Source of the DNA: Lysinibacter cavernae
GTDB taxonomy: Bacteria; Actinomycetota; Actinomycetes; Actinomycetales; Microbacteriaceae
DNA length: 64,000 nt
Assembly: GCF_011758565.1 (NCBI RefSeq)
Contig: NZ_JAAMOX010000001.1
Span: 1,837,838-1,901,837, forward strand
Direction of reading: 5' to 3'
In this document: positions 35,855 to 43,767 of the stretch, piece by piece
Position numbering within the stretch: the stretch's first letter is position 1
How the letters are laid out: each line of letters begins with the position of its first letter
Position numbers and translations under genes: made by a program
Notes under the pieces: model-generated
Databases searched by the model: none
Told to the model about the DNA's origin: nothing
Seen by the model: the letters and a program-made list of their open reading frames with translations, nothing else

Positions 35855-37147
35855 CTACTGCACCTCCGTCGTGGATTCGGGCTTGCGCCACGGAACCCGT
35901 ACCGTCAGCGTGGTTGGCCCGCCCTGTGGGCTCGCAACGCGGAACTCGCCGCCTGCGGACTGCACCCGGTCGCGGATGCCAGCAAGCCCTGAGCCGGCTA
36001 GTCCGTCTTGCACGGCAGCCCCGCCAACACCGTCATCGGTCACCACCGCAACAACCTGGTCAGCGACGCGGTACACCTGAACGGTGCATCGGCTCGCACG
36101 GGAGTGCTTATCGATATTCGCGAGTGCCTCTGCGACGCTGAAGTAGATGACAGCTTCGACCTCTGGTGTGCCGCGCTCTGGCAGGTCGACGGCGAGCGAT
36201 GATGGAACCGCGCAGCGTGCGACAAGAGCCGAGAGGGCCGCGTCGAGTCCCCTGTCGGTGAGGACGGCCGGATGGATGCCCCGAGCCAACTGGCGGAGCT
36301 CGGTGATCGCGTTCTTCGTTTCCGAGTGCGCCATGTCGATGAGTTCACGCGCCTCTGCCGGGTCGCTCTCAAGTTTGTTTTTTGCCATACCGAGCGTCAT
36401 CGCGACAGAGACGAGTCTGGGCTGTACGCCGTCGTGCAGGTCGCGCTCAACGCGCATCCGATCTCCGGCCGCCGCACTGACCGCGCTCTCGCGGGCCTCT
36501 GACAGGCTCGAAACATCGCCGCGGAGGAGGGCAGCCTGCGTCGGGCCGAGGAGGGCGGGAGCGAGCGCACGGTCGACAAGGCCGTAGCAAATCGTCACTG
36601 CCACACCGATGGCGATAGCGGCGATTCCCGAAACGGGAACAACCCAACCGGGGAGCGCGGCATCTGTGTTGCCCCAGTTCTCTGCGAAGGCGGTGAACCA
36701 GAGGGGGTCGCCATCAGGTCGGATGGCCGTCCCGAGCAACATACCAACACCGGCGCCGATGGCGCCGAGGCCAAGCAGCGCACCTATGGCTGCGAGAACA
36801 GAACTGACAACGATGAACAGCACAGCTCGCCAGAACGACGACTGCGTGACGTCAACCCAGAGCTGGTGAAAGAACCCGGCCACGCCCGTTTTCTGCGTGC
36901 GTACCCTCGGTGGTTCTTGGATAGTGAGCCGATACACCGCGGCAGCCCGCTGACGTTCCTCGTAGGCCACGAACCGAACCACAAAGATGCAGGCGGCGAG
37001 AAATACGAGCCCAATACCCACAACCCAGATCAGGCTCATCCCAACGCTAATCAGGGTTCCGAGCACCGTTGAGACGATGGCCATGATGGTGGCATCAACG
37101 GCAAGGTCTGCTGCCGCGACGAGGGGAAAGGTCAGTTTTCTTTTCAC
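35855..37147 (-). CDS. NarL-type (HisKA_3) membrane sensor histidine kinase
   Basis: The 430-residue kinase has four membrane helices in two pairs with a short extracytoplasmic loop, a HisKA_3 domain with the phospho-His in VERDLHDGVQPRLVS, and a compact ATPase domain (NIDKHSRASRC, VVTDDGVGGA, GSGLAGIRDRVQSAGGEF). Small loops suggest a signal sensed in or near the membrane. It leads a three-gene operon with regulator and DUF4097 protein. It is separated from the plus-strand neighbour by a 131-base gap. Confidence 0.92.
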   Translation of the reverse strand: MKRKLTFPLVAAADLAVDATIMAIVSTVLGTLISVGMSLIWVVGIGLVFLAACIFVVRFVAYEERQRAAAVYRLTIQEPPRVRTQKTGVAGFFHQLWVDVTQSSFWRAVLFIVVSSVLAAIGALLGLGAIGAGVGMLLGTAIRPDGDPLWFTAFAENWGNTDAALPGWVVPVSGIAAIAIGVAVTICYGLVDRALAPALLGPTQAALLRGDVSSLSEARESAVSAAAGDRMRVERDLHDGVQPRLVSVAMTLGMAKNKLESDPAEARELIDMAHSETKNAITELRQLARGIHPAVLTDRGLDAALSALVARCAVPSSLAVDLPERGTPEVEAVIYFSVAEALANIDKHSRASRCTVQVYRVADQVVAVVTDDGVGGAAVQDGLAGSGLAGIRDRVQSAGGEFRVASPQGGPTTLTVRVPWRKPESTTEVQ

Positions 37148-37278
37148 GCTCTCAACCTATTCGATTGTGGGCCACACCCAACAGGCAGGCACCTACCCAC
37201 TTTGGGGTGGGGTTATCCCCCCTCAAAAGCGCTACGTGACGCTGTGCTGTTCCTCCAGAAGTGGGATAGGGTGCGGCT

Positions 37279-37629
37279 ATGCGTAACTTGACGGTTGACG
37301 ACCTCGGCGTAATGCTCTCGTTTTTTGTAGTACTGCTCCTATTCTTTGGCGTCGACTTTCATGTCACCCGCAAGCGGTCGATGCAGCGGAGGGCAAAGAC
37401 CTTTGCCTTTATCAGCGTCATCGGCGAGGCCGCAACGGTGATCGCGCTCATCCTCGCATGGGTCACGATCTTCATGCCTGATGTCTGGGAGCTGCTCGAC
37501 ACGTTGCTCGTCTTTGTGCCGGGAACCATCGCAACACTCTGCGCGGTTGTTCTCACGGCAGAATCAGTGGTCGCCAGGTTCAGGGACATCACCAATGACG
37601 ACGACGAACCCGTGGAAGAAAGCGCTTAG
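37279..37629 (+). CDS. Small membrane protein of unknown function
   Basis: The 116-residue product has three hydrophobic helices (about 7-25, 43-66 and 72-95) and an acidic C-terminal tail (NDDDEPVEESA). No family is recognised. It is divergent from the kinase operon and 140 bases before PPK2. Confidence 0.65.
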   Translation: MRNLTVDDLGVMLSFFVVLLLFFGVDFHVTRKRSMQRRAKTFAFISVIGEAATVIALILAWVTIFMPDVWELLDTLLVFVPGTIATLCAVVLTAESVVARFRDITNDDDEPVEESA

Positions 37630-37708
37630 GCCACGCGCACTCAGCTGGCAACCGGCATCCACCAATCCGGCCATGGGATTCCACAAATTCTTGGGGATGA
37701 GCCCTCAA

Positions 37709-37780
37709 ATTTTCGCCCCATCCTCTAACCGTTTCGAGCGAGATAGTCTGCGTTTATAGAATTGATGAATGGGCGAAAAT
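37709..37780 (+). promoter_or_regulatory. Inverted repeat spanning the PPK2 start region
   Basis: ATTTTCGCCC (37709-37718) is the exact reverse complement of GGGCGAAAAT (37771-37780), which includes the first codons of the PPK2 gene; allowing one bulge the ATG also pairs. A TATAGAAT -10-like sequence at 37755-37762 lies between the arms, so the left arm may not be transcribed. It could be a long-range mRNA stem or a DNA site. Confidence 0.35.
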
Positions 37781-38704
37781 AACGAATTCCAAATGGCCAC
37801 CCCCGACGCTATTGATGTGACTCCAGAGATCGACGAACTCGAAGAGCTGCTGAACCCAGATGAGGACGCGGACGGCAGCGATGTGTGGAAGGTCGGCTAC
37901 CCGTACGACACCAAAATCACGCGCAAGGAATACGAAAAAGCCAAGCGCAAATTACAGATTGAGATGCTCAAGCTGCAGGCCTGGGCCAAGGAGTCCGGCA
38001 ACAAAGTAGTCATCATTTTCGAGGGCCGCGATGCGGCGGGCAAGGGAGGCGCCATCAAGCGTTTCACCGAGCATCTCAACCCTCGTGGAGCCCGTGTTGT
38101 TGCACTCGAAAAGCCAACGGAGCGAGAGCTTGGCCAGTGGTACTTCCAACGCTACGTGCAGCACCTGCCGTCAGCGGGCGAAATCGTACTCATGGACCGC
38201 TCCTGGTACAACCGCGCCGGCGTTGAGCGCGTCATGGGTTACTGCACGCCAGCCGAATACCACGAGTTCACGCGGTCCGCACCCGAATTTGAGCGCATGC
38301 TCGTGCAGTCGGGCATCCACATTATCAAGCTGTGGTTCTCGGTTGGCAAAGAGGAGCAGCGCGCACGCTTCCAGGCACGAAGCTCAGACCCCGTGAAACA
38401 GTGGAAGCTCTCACCAACCGACCTCGCGAGCCTCGACAAGTGGGATGCCTACACCGAGGCAAAGGAGGCCATGTTCTTCTACACGGACACGCCGGTTGCC
38501 CCGTGGACCGTTGTAAAGTCGAACGACAAAAAGCGCGCTCGCATCGAGGCCATGCGCTGGGTGCTTGCCCAGTTTGACTACCCTGGCAAGAATGCCGAGG
38601 TTGTTGGCATCCCCGATCCGCTGGTGATTGGTGACCCGGCATCCGTCTACGACTCGGGTGAAACGCCGAACGCCACGTTCCCCGTCGTCAACGCAAAGAA
38701 CTAA
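37769..38704 (+). CDS. ppk2: Polyphosphate kinase 2
   Basis: The 311-residue protein has the PPK2 Walker A motif GRDAAGKGG (86-94), Walker B MDRSWYNRAGVERVMGY, and lid/EPTERELGQWYFQRY segments. PPK2 enzymes move phosphate between polyphosphate and nucleoside di- or monophosphates. It is a single-domain form. No Shine-Dalgarno sequence is obvious before ATG 37769 and a -10-like element is only seven bases away, so the mRNA may be leaderless. Its stop overlaps the convergent MFS gene by four bases. Confidence 0.93.
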   Translation: MGENNEFQMATPDAIDVTPEIDELEELLNPDEDADGSDVWKVGYPYDTKITRKEYEKAKRKLQIEMLKLQAWAKESGNKVVIIFEGRDAAGKGGAIKRFTEHLNPRGARVVALEKPTERELGQWYFQRYVQHLPSAGEIVLMDRSWYNRAGVERVMGYCTPAEYHEFTRSAPEFERMLVQSGIHIIKLWFSVGKEEQRARFQARSSDPVKQWKLSPTDLASLDKWDAYTEAKEAMFFYTDTPVAPWTVVKSNDKKRARIEAMRWVLAQFDYPGKNAEVVGIPDPLVIGDPASVYDSGETPNATFPVVNAKN

Positions 38705-39915
38705 ACGCGACTGGCCCGTCCTGGGCGGGCCAGTACAACGTTTACTGCCGCGAGCGCGCACAGGACGCCGACGGTAGCCGTAATCCCAAAAAACCCGGCC
38801 TGGTACCCGTGCGCTGTGACCAGCTGCGAGATGGTCGCCGTTCCGAGGGACTGGCCAACGATGATGCTGCTCCCAAACAGGGTCATCACGGTTGTGAGCC
38901 GGCCGGAGGGGGCAACAGCGGCGGCAATGCTGAAGATCGTTACCATGGCGGGGCCGATGCCGAGTCCGAGGAACAGGAGTACAACGATTGCCCCTGGGAT
39001 GCTCGACACCGCTGGGAACGCAAATGATGCCACAAGCGCGACCGCAACGGCCAGCAGCCATCGCCACCGAAGCGCAAACCTGCCGGGCAGTAATCCTGCA
39101 AGCAAGCTCGTCACCGCAGAGGTAACCGACATCGCGCCGTAGACAAGGCCCGTGCTGGTCTCGAGACCAATGGAATCCATGAAGCCCGTCAGCGAGGTCA
39201 GAATCGTGCCAAACATGTAGCCGATCGTGAGCATCCCGGCCAACGGCACAAGCAGGCGCCCTCGCAACAGTTCACGGAGCGGCGCAGGGGCGGCATCTGA
39301 GCTCGACCGCGCGACGGCGTGCTTTGCCGAATCGTGCCAGGCGAACGCAACAACAAAGACCAGCGTGATCACGACGGCACCAATAATGGGAGCAACCGGA
39401 GAAATCAGCGAGGCCAAGAGCCCAACCACAACGGGGCCAAGAATGAAGGTCACTTCCTCTGCCGTTGACTCATAGGCCATGGCCGAGTTGGTGTGCACAG
39501 GAGTCGCGTCGCTATGCCGCGACAGCATCCCGATCCACCGTGCCCGCGCCATCGGAGCGAGCTGGGGGCTCGCGAGGCCGGTGAGCGCGGAGAAGATCAT
39601 GACCACGCCGATGGGCACCGGCGAATTCACCGCAACGACCATAGCGAGCAGGGCAGCCGAGTTGATGATGGCCACCACCGTCAGCACCCAGCGTTGACCC
39701 CATCGGTCGGCGGCAGCACCAACGAGCGGACCGCCAATACCAGCGGCTAGCCCGACCGCGGCAGAGGCGATGCCTGCTTCGGCGAGTGACCCACGAACGG
39801 CCGTGACCATGGTGAGCACACCAACCACAATCATTGCGACGGGGAGACGCCCCAAAAATCCGATGACAACAAACGGCCAACCCATCGACCCAAACAGAAA
39901 ACGATACGGACCCAA
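38701..39915 (-). CDS. Major facilitator superfamily transporter
   Basis: The 404-residue protein has about twelve transmembrane helices and the motif A-like loop GAAADRWGQRWVL between helices 2 and 3. Helix composition suits an efflux-type MFS permease with unknown substrate. The start is uncertain: TTG 39915 with AAAGG some 12 bases upstream, or ATG 39885. Confidence 0.85.
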   Translation of the reverse strand: MGPYRFLFGSMGWPFVVIGFLGRLPVAMIVVGVLTMVTAVRGSLAEAGIASAAVGLAAGIGGPLVGAAADRWGQRWVLTVVAIINSAALLAMVVAVNSPVPIGVVMIFSALTGLASPQLAPMARARWIGMLSRHSDATPVHTNSAMAYESTAEEVTFILGPVVVGLLASLISPVAPIIGAVVITLVFVVAFAWHDSAKHAVARSSSDAAPAPLRELLRGRLLVPLAGMLTIGYMFGTILTSLTGFMDSIGLETSTGLVYGAMSVTSAVTSLLAGLLPGRFALRWRWLLAVAVALVASFAFPAVSSIPGAIVVLLFLGLGIGPAMVTIFSIAAAVAPSGRLTTVMTLFGSSIIVGQSLGTATISQLVTAHGYQAGFFGITATVGVLCALAAVNVVLARPGRASRV

Positions 39916-40070
39916 TTAGACGCGCTGACCTTTCACCCGTGCTGACGATCAGCCCAGAACAGTGTATCCCCCACCCAACCCAACGCCGGAGCGCGCCCAG
40001 TATTCCTGAGCGGCGCTCAGCCGAGCTGCTCGGGGCGGGCAGGCAACCAACGCGCCTCAGCCTTTAGCAA

Positions 40071-41528
40071 CTATTCGTGAGCTTCCCTCGACAGGGTAAT
40101 GACACTCACCGAGTTCTTTCCTGCACGCTTTGCGCTGTACATCGCCCGATCGGCTGCTTCAATCGTTTCTCGCGAAGTCAGCGCGCAGCCAACATCAACC
40201 GGCGGGACAAGCACAACACCGACGCTCGCGGAAAGCGGACAGGTCTCGGAAACACCCTCAAAGTGTTGCTCAACCGCGGCCCGCACCCGCTCTGCGAGGG
40301 CGACTGCTTCGCCGTCTTCTACGTTTTCACAGATGACCAAAAACTCGTCCCCACCAAGCCTGCACACGATATCCGTGGAGCGGACCGCCTCACGGATGCG
40401 CCTGCCGACCTCAACAAGCACCGTATCTCCGATGAAGTGGCCGAGGGTGTCATTCACATGTTTGAAACCGTCAAGGTCAATGAACAGAATCGCGATACCG
40501 CCGGCCCCACGCTGTTGGGCCTTGAAGAGTGACTCAAGCTCACGCTCCGCCGTGTATCGGTTTGCGAGCCCGGTGAGCGCATCGTGATTCGCGCGATGCT
40601 CAATGCGGGCCTGAAGAGTGAGTCGCTCAAGCGTCTGAGCGGCCTGACTCGCGAGGGCCTCAAGCAGCGAAACAAATCCGTCAAGGGCGCGCTCGCGGTC
40701 AAAGGCGCACCGGATGACGCCAATCGGAACACCGTCTCGAATGAGCGGAATCGCGCAGATCGTCTCGGTGCGCAACCCGTCAGGAGCCGCAGCCCGCTCA
40801 GGATAGCGCGCCTCAATCTCTGCGCGGTTGGCGAGGATGATGCTGGCACCGGTTCGTACAGCATCGACCTCCGTTCTTGCCTCGTCTAAGTGGATGTCGC
40901 GGGTAAGGCCATCCTGCGTGGCCCGCCGCAGCACATCGGGGGCATCCCCGCTGCCGGGAACGACCACATACACTTCGAGGCTGGCCGCGTCGGTCAGCAT
41001 CGTGCCGGCTTCCTCGAGGGCGGCGGCAACATCCCGAACAGAACTTGCGTTTGCGAAGCCGGTCGAGGCGTGCTCAAGCACCCGATAACGATTAGCCAAA
41101 ATTTCGGCGGCCTGGCGCTCGCGGCGGATCTCCTGCTCGGTGCGGAGCCGCTCGATGGCCGACACAAGAGCGTAATGCAATCGCGGTTCGTCACCAGAAC
41201 GGTCAATGCGTGCGTTGACGATCAGGGTGAGCGGCCGGTCATCCGTTCTATTGAGCGACAGCAGCGCCCCGCGCACATGTCCCGATGACAAGAGCTCAGG
41301 GAGGAACGTGGTCTCGTAGTAAATGCCAGATCCCGCTGCCATCAGATCGAGCACATTTGCACCGATCACGGTTGCAGAGGTCAGCCCAAGCGCCCGGAGG
41401 AATGGGGCGTTGACCTCGATGACCATACCGTCAAGATCAGTCGAGACGAGCCCAACGGGGGCTTCGTCGAACAGCCGCTCGCGCTCCCCCGTCAGGTTGC
41501 CTTGCTCTACGCGACCGAGGCTATGCAT
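40071..41528 (-). CDS. PAS-GAF-GGDEF diguanylate cyclase
   Basis: The 485-residue protein has an N-terminal PAS domain (about 16-125, with FDEAPVGLVSTDLDGMVIEVN and GIYYETTFLPEL), a GAF domain (about 150-305), and a GGDEF domain (about 310-480) with an intact active site GGDEF (392-396) and an inhibitory RxxD site (RSTD 383-386). It should make cyclic di-GMP with product inhibition. It overlaps the upstream RsbQ-like hydrolase by 22 bases. PAS domains of this kind are the docking partner of RsbQ in Bacillus (RsbP), where the output is a phosphatase; here the output is a cyclase. Confidence 0.92.
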   Translation of the reverse strand: MHSLGRVEQGNLTGERERLFDEAPVGLVSTDLDGMVIEVNAPFLRALGLTSATVIGANVLDLMAAGSGIYYETTFLPELLSSGHVRGALLSLNRTDDRPLTLIVNARIDRSGDEPRLHYALVSAIERLRTEQEIRRERQAAEILANRYRVLEHASTGFANASSVRDVAAALEEAGTMLTDAASLEVYVVVPGSGDAPDVLRRATQDGLTRDIHLDEARTEVDAVRTGASIILANRAEIEARYPERAAAPDGLRTETICAIPLIRDGVPIGVIRCAFDRERALDGFVSLLEALASQAAQTLERLTLQARIEHRANHDALTGLANRYTAERELESLFKAQQRGAGGIAILFIDLDGFKHVNDTLGHFIGDTVLVEVGRRIREAVRSTDIVCRLGGDEFLVICENVEDGEAVALAERVRAAVEQHFEGVSETCPLSASVGVVLVPPVDVGCALTSRETIEAADRAMYSAKRAGKNSVSVITLSREAHE

Positions 41529-42316
41529 GACACAAGCTCATCTGGGCTCGACACGTGAGCATAGTGGCCGTTGAACTCAAGAACTTTCAGCTCGCTACCC
41601 GCGAGGTGATCCCGCAAGTATTCGCCAACCGGAAGCGGGGCGATGAAGTCGTTTGGTGATTGCACGATCAACGTCGGAGTTGTGACGAGCGGGAGATATC
41701 GTCGCATATCTGACAAGAACGTGACCCGCGCAAACTGCTTCGCAACATCAACATTGGTGCCGGCAAAATGGGAATGCAGTTCGTCGGCAAGCTCCGGTCG
41801 ATCCGGTGTTCCCATGAGGGCTGGCGCCATGGACTCGGCCCAGCCAAGGTAGTTAGAATCAATCGCATCAAGCAGCTGATCGACGTCTTCGCGGCTGAAT
41901 CCCCCTGCATACTCCGTCGGGTCATCAACGTAGCGAGGCGAGGCACCAACCAGTACAAGCTGGGCGAACGCGTCTGGCCGCTCGATAGCCGCGAGGGCAC
42001 CGATCATGCCGCTCACCGAATGACCAACAAACGTGATGCCGCTCAGCCCAAGGGAATCGATCACCTCGACAACATCGGTCGCGTACCCGTGAAGGGAATC
42101 GTAGCGCGAACGGTCATATGCGCTGAGGTCAGACCGGCCAGACCCGACGTAGTCAAAAAGCACAACGCAGTGGGTCTCAAGAAACGGCTGGATAACGCGG
42201 TGCCACATGGTCTGTCCGCATCCGTAGCCGTGCCCAAACATGAGCACCGGCTTCTCTCGATCTCCGAGCACCTGGACGGCGTTGCGTTGAATAATGCGAT
42301 CAGCAGTGTGCGTCAT
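41507..42316 (-). CDS. RsbQ-like alpha/beta hydrolase
   Basis: The 269-residue protein matches Bacillus RsbQ along its length: FGHGYGCGQTMWHRV, VVLFDYVGSGRSDLSAYD, the nucleophile elbow FVGHSVSG (Ser100), QSPNDFIAP (Asp223) and NGHYAHVSSPDE (His251). RsbQ binds or hydrolyses a small hydrophobic ligand and activates a PAS partner during energy stress. The downstream overlapping gene supplies exactly such a PAS domain. ATG 42316 is the family start. Plant karrikin/strigolactone receptors share this fold, showing that it can act as a sensor. Confidence 0.92.
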   Translation of the reverse strand: MTHTADRIIQRNAVQVLGDREKPVLMFGHGYGCGQTMWHRVIQPFLETHCVVLFDYVGSGRSDLSAYDRSRYDSLHGYATDVVEVIDSLGLSGITFVGHSVSGMIGALAAIERPDAFAQLVLVGASPRYVDDPTEYAGGFSREDVDQLLDAIDSNYLGWAESMAPALMGTPDRPELADELHSHFAGTNVDVAKQFARVTFLSDMRRYLPLVTTPTLIVQSPNDFIAPLPVGEYLRDHLAGSELKVLEFNGHYAHVSSPDELVSCIASVA

Positions 42317-42413
42317 GAGTTCCCCCGGTGGTTCATGATTCGAAGTCTAGCCGAGTCGGCTGAACCAACAGAGCATGAATTATTGGAGGGTGCTGTGAGG
42401 ATTGGTGCCGTTG

Positions 42414-43628
42414 CTAGAGAGCAAACTCGTGGGTCTCTGAACGTTCTCCTACGTTAATCGTGACCGAGTAGGTGCCCGGCTGCGTCGCAACAAAGAGGTA
42501 GTCAGTACGCACATCGGCTTCGTCAACGAGCACCCGGCCGTTCAACGAATATCCCACTGTGCAGGCCTGGTTGCCGCTGTTGCGCGCAAGGAACCGGCCA
42601 GCTTCGTTCGACTCGTGAGTGGCCTCAAGCGTAACCTTGCACGTGCCAGTGCCACTCGGAACCTCAATAACATCATTCCGCTGGGCGGTTGTTGCGCCGG
42701 CGACAACGGTTCCCCCGACAACCACAACCACGGTTGCCGCGACCGCTCCGAACATGAGCGGCGCGGCAGCAACTGTCTTCGAAAACGTAAAGAGCGCTGC
42801 TGCCGCGCTGCCCCCGCCAAGCTTGGTAAAGGATGGCAACACCACAGCGCCTGCGACTCCGGCAAGGACCCCGCCAACATGCTTGGAGTTGAACCGCTCC
42901 ACGAGCATCTCCAGGTTTTCGTCGGCGGCCCTGCAGTTGACGCACCCGGCTAAGTGCTGGACAAGCACCGCCTCGCGTTTGGCCGACAACTTATGCACAG
43001 CGCGCTTCGCTAGGTCTTTACAACGCCCGGCACAGGCACCAAATGTGGCGACCCTGGCAACCTGCTCGAGATACTCAAGCCGGAGGCCATCCTTCGCTCG
43101 GTGCATAAGCACCCGGACGGCTCCCTCGTTGAGGTCAAAAAACTCTGCGATCTCTTTGCCGGAGCGCCCCTCGACAAGACCAAGATACAGAATTTGCCGA
43201 TAGCGTTCTGGAAGGTTGCGAAACGCGGAGACAACTTCGCTATCACCGGCTTCAAAGAGCGCGGAGCTGTCGGGGGTCGTCTCTTCCTGCACCTCAGAGA
43301 AGTCGTCAACGGTGATGTAGTTCGACGAATCCTGATAATAATCGATGGCGATATTACGCAGCGCTTGCCTCAGGTATCCCCTGAAGTGCTCGGTCGGTCC
43401 TTTGCCTCGGCGGATTGCCTCCAGCACTTTTGTGAATGCCTCGCTGGCAAATTCTTCAGCGTGCAGCCTGTTCCGCGCAACGTTACCCGCGGAGTTGAGC
43501 ACGTCGGTGTAATGCCGTTCAAACAGCGCAGTGGCTGCTGACTCGTCACCAAGCCGGTACGCAATAACAAGCTCGGTATCGCTCCGAGCTTCCATCGGTC
43601 CGGTCGGTTCTGATTCAGAGTTTTTCAC
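42414..43628 (-). CDS. Second ECF sigma factor fused to zinc anti-sigma motif, membrane anchor and short outside domain
   Basis: The 404-residue chain has sigma region 2 (about 18-102: AATALFERHYTDVLNSAG, LHAEEFASEAFTKVLEAI), sigma region 4 (about 132-190: LPERYRQILYLGLVEG, DLNEGAVRVLMHRAKDGLR), a zinc-binding motif (Cys199/Cys203, His225, Cys229, Cys232 in HLAGCVNC), a hydrophobic segment (250-265), a membrane helix (about 285-310), and an outside domain of about 90 residues with Cys330 and Cys356, which may form a disulfide. It mirrors the sigma protein at 5518. It lies 139 bases downstream of the giant surface protein on the same strand, separated by a hairpin terminator. GTG 43628 has no strong ribosome site; ATG 43595 is an alternative. 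Confidence 0.82.
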   Translation of the reverse strand: MKNSESEPTGPMEARSDTELVIAYRLGDESAATALFERHYTDVLNSAGNVARNRLHAEEFASEAFTKVLEAIRRGKGPTEHFRGYLRQALRNIAIDYYQDSSNYITVDDFSEVQEETTPDSSALFEAGDSEVVSAFRNLPERYRQILYLGLVEGRSGKEIAEFFDLNEGAVRVLMHRAKDGLRLEYLEQVARVATFGACAGRCKDLAKRAVHKLSAKREAVLVQHLAGCVNCRAADENLEMLVERFNSKHVGGVLAGVAGAVVLPSFTKLGGGSAAAALFTFSKTVAAAPLMFGAVAATVVVVVGGTVVAGATTAQRNDVIEVPSGTGTCKVTLEATHESNEAGRFLARNSGNQACTVGYSLNGRVLVDEADVRTDYLFVATQPGTYSVTINVGERSETHEFAL

Positions 43629-43716
43629 TCGATGTATCCGTTTTCTTCAAACTTTCAATGGTGGGCGAACATTCGGAGCAGGTCTCGGTCATCGGTCACA
43701 TCAGGCAGACACGGAT

Positions 43717-43752
43717 GCTGGGGTGAGCGGCACATTCGCCTCTCACCCCAGC
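43717..43752 (-). terminator. Hairpin terminator of the giant surface protein gene
   Basis: GCTGGGGTGAG (43717-43727) pairs perfectly with CTCACCCCAGC (43742-43752), 16 bases past the gene stop. The T tract is weak, so some read-through into the sigma gene is possible. Confidence 0.7.
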
Positions 43753-43767
43753 ACGCGCAGTGTTCGC

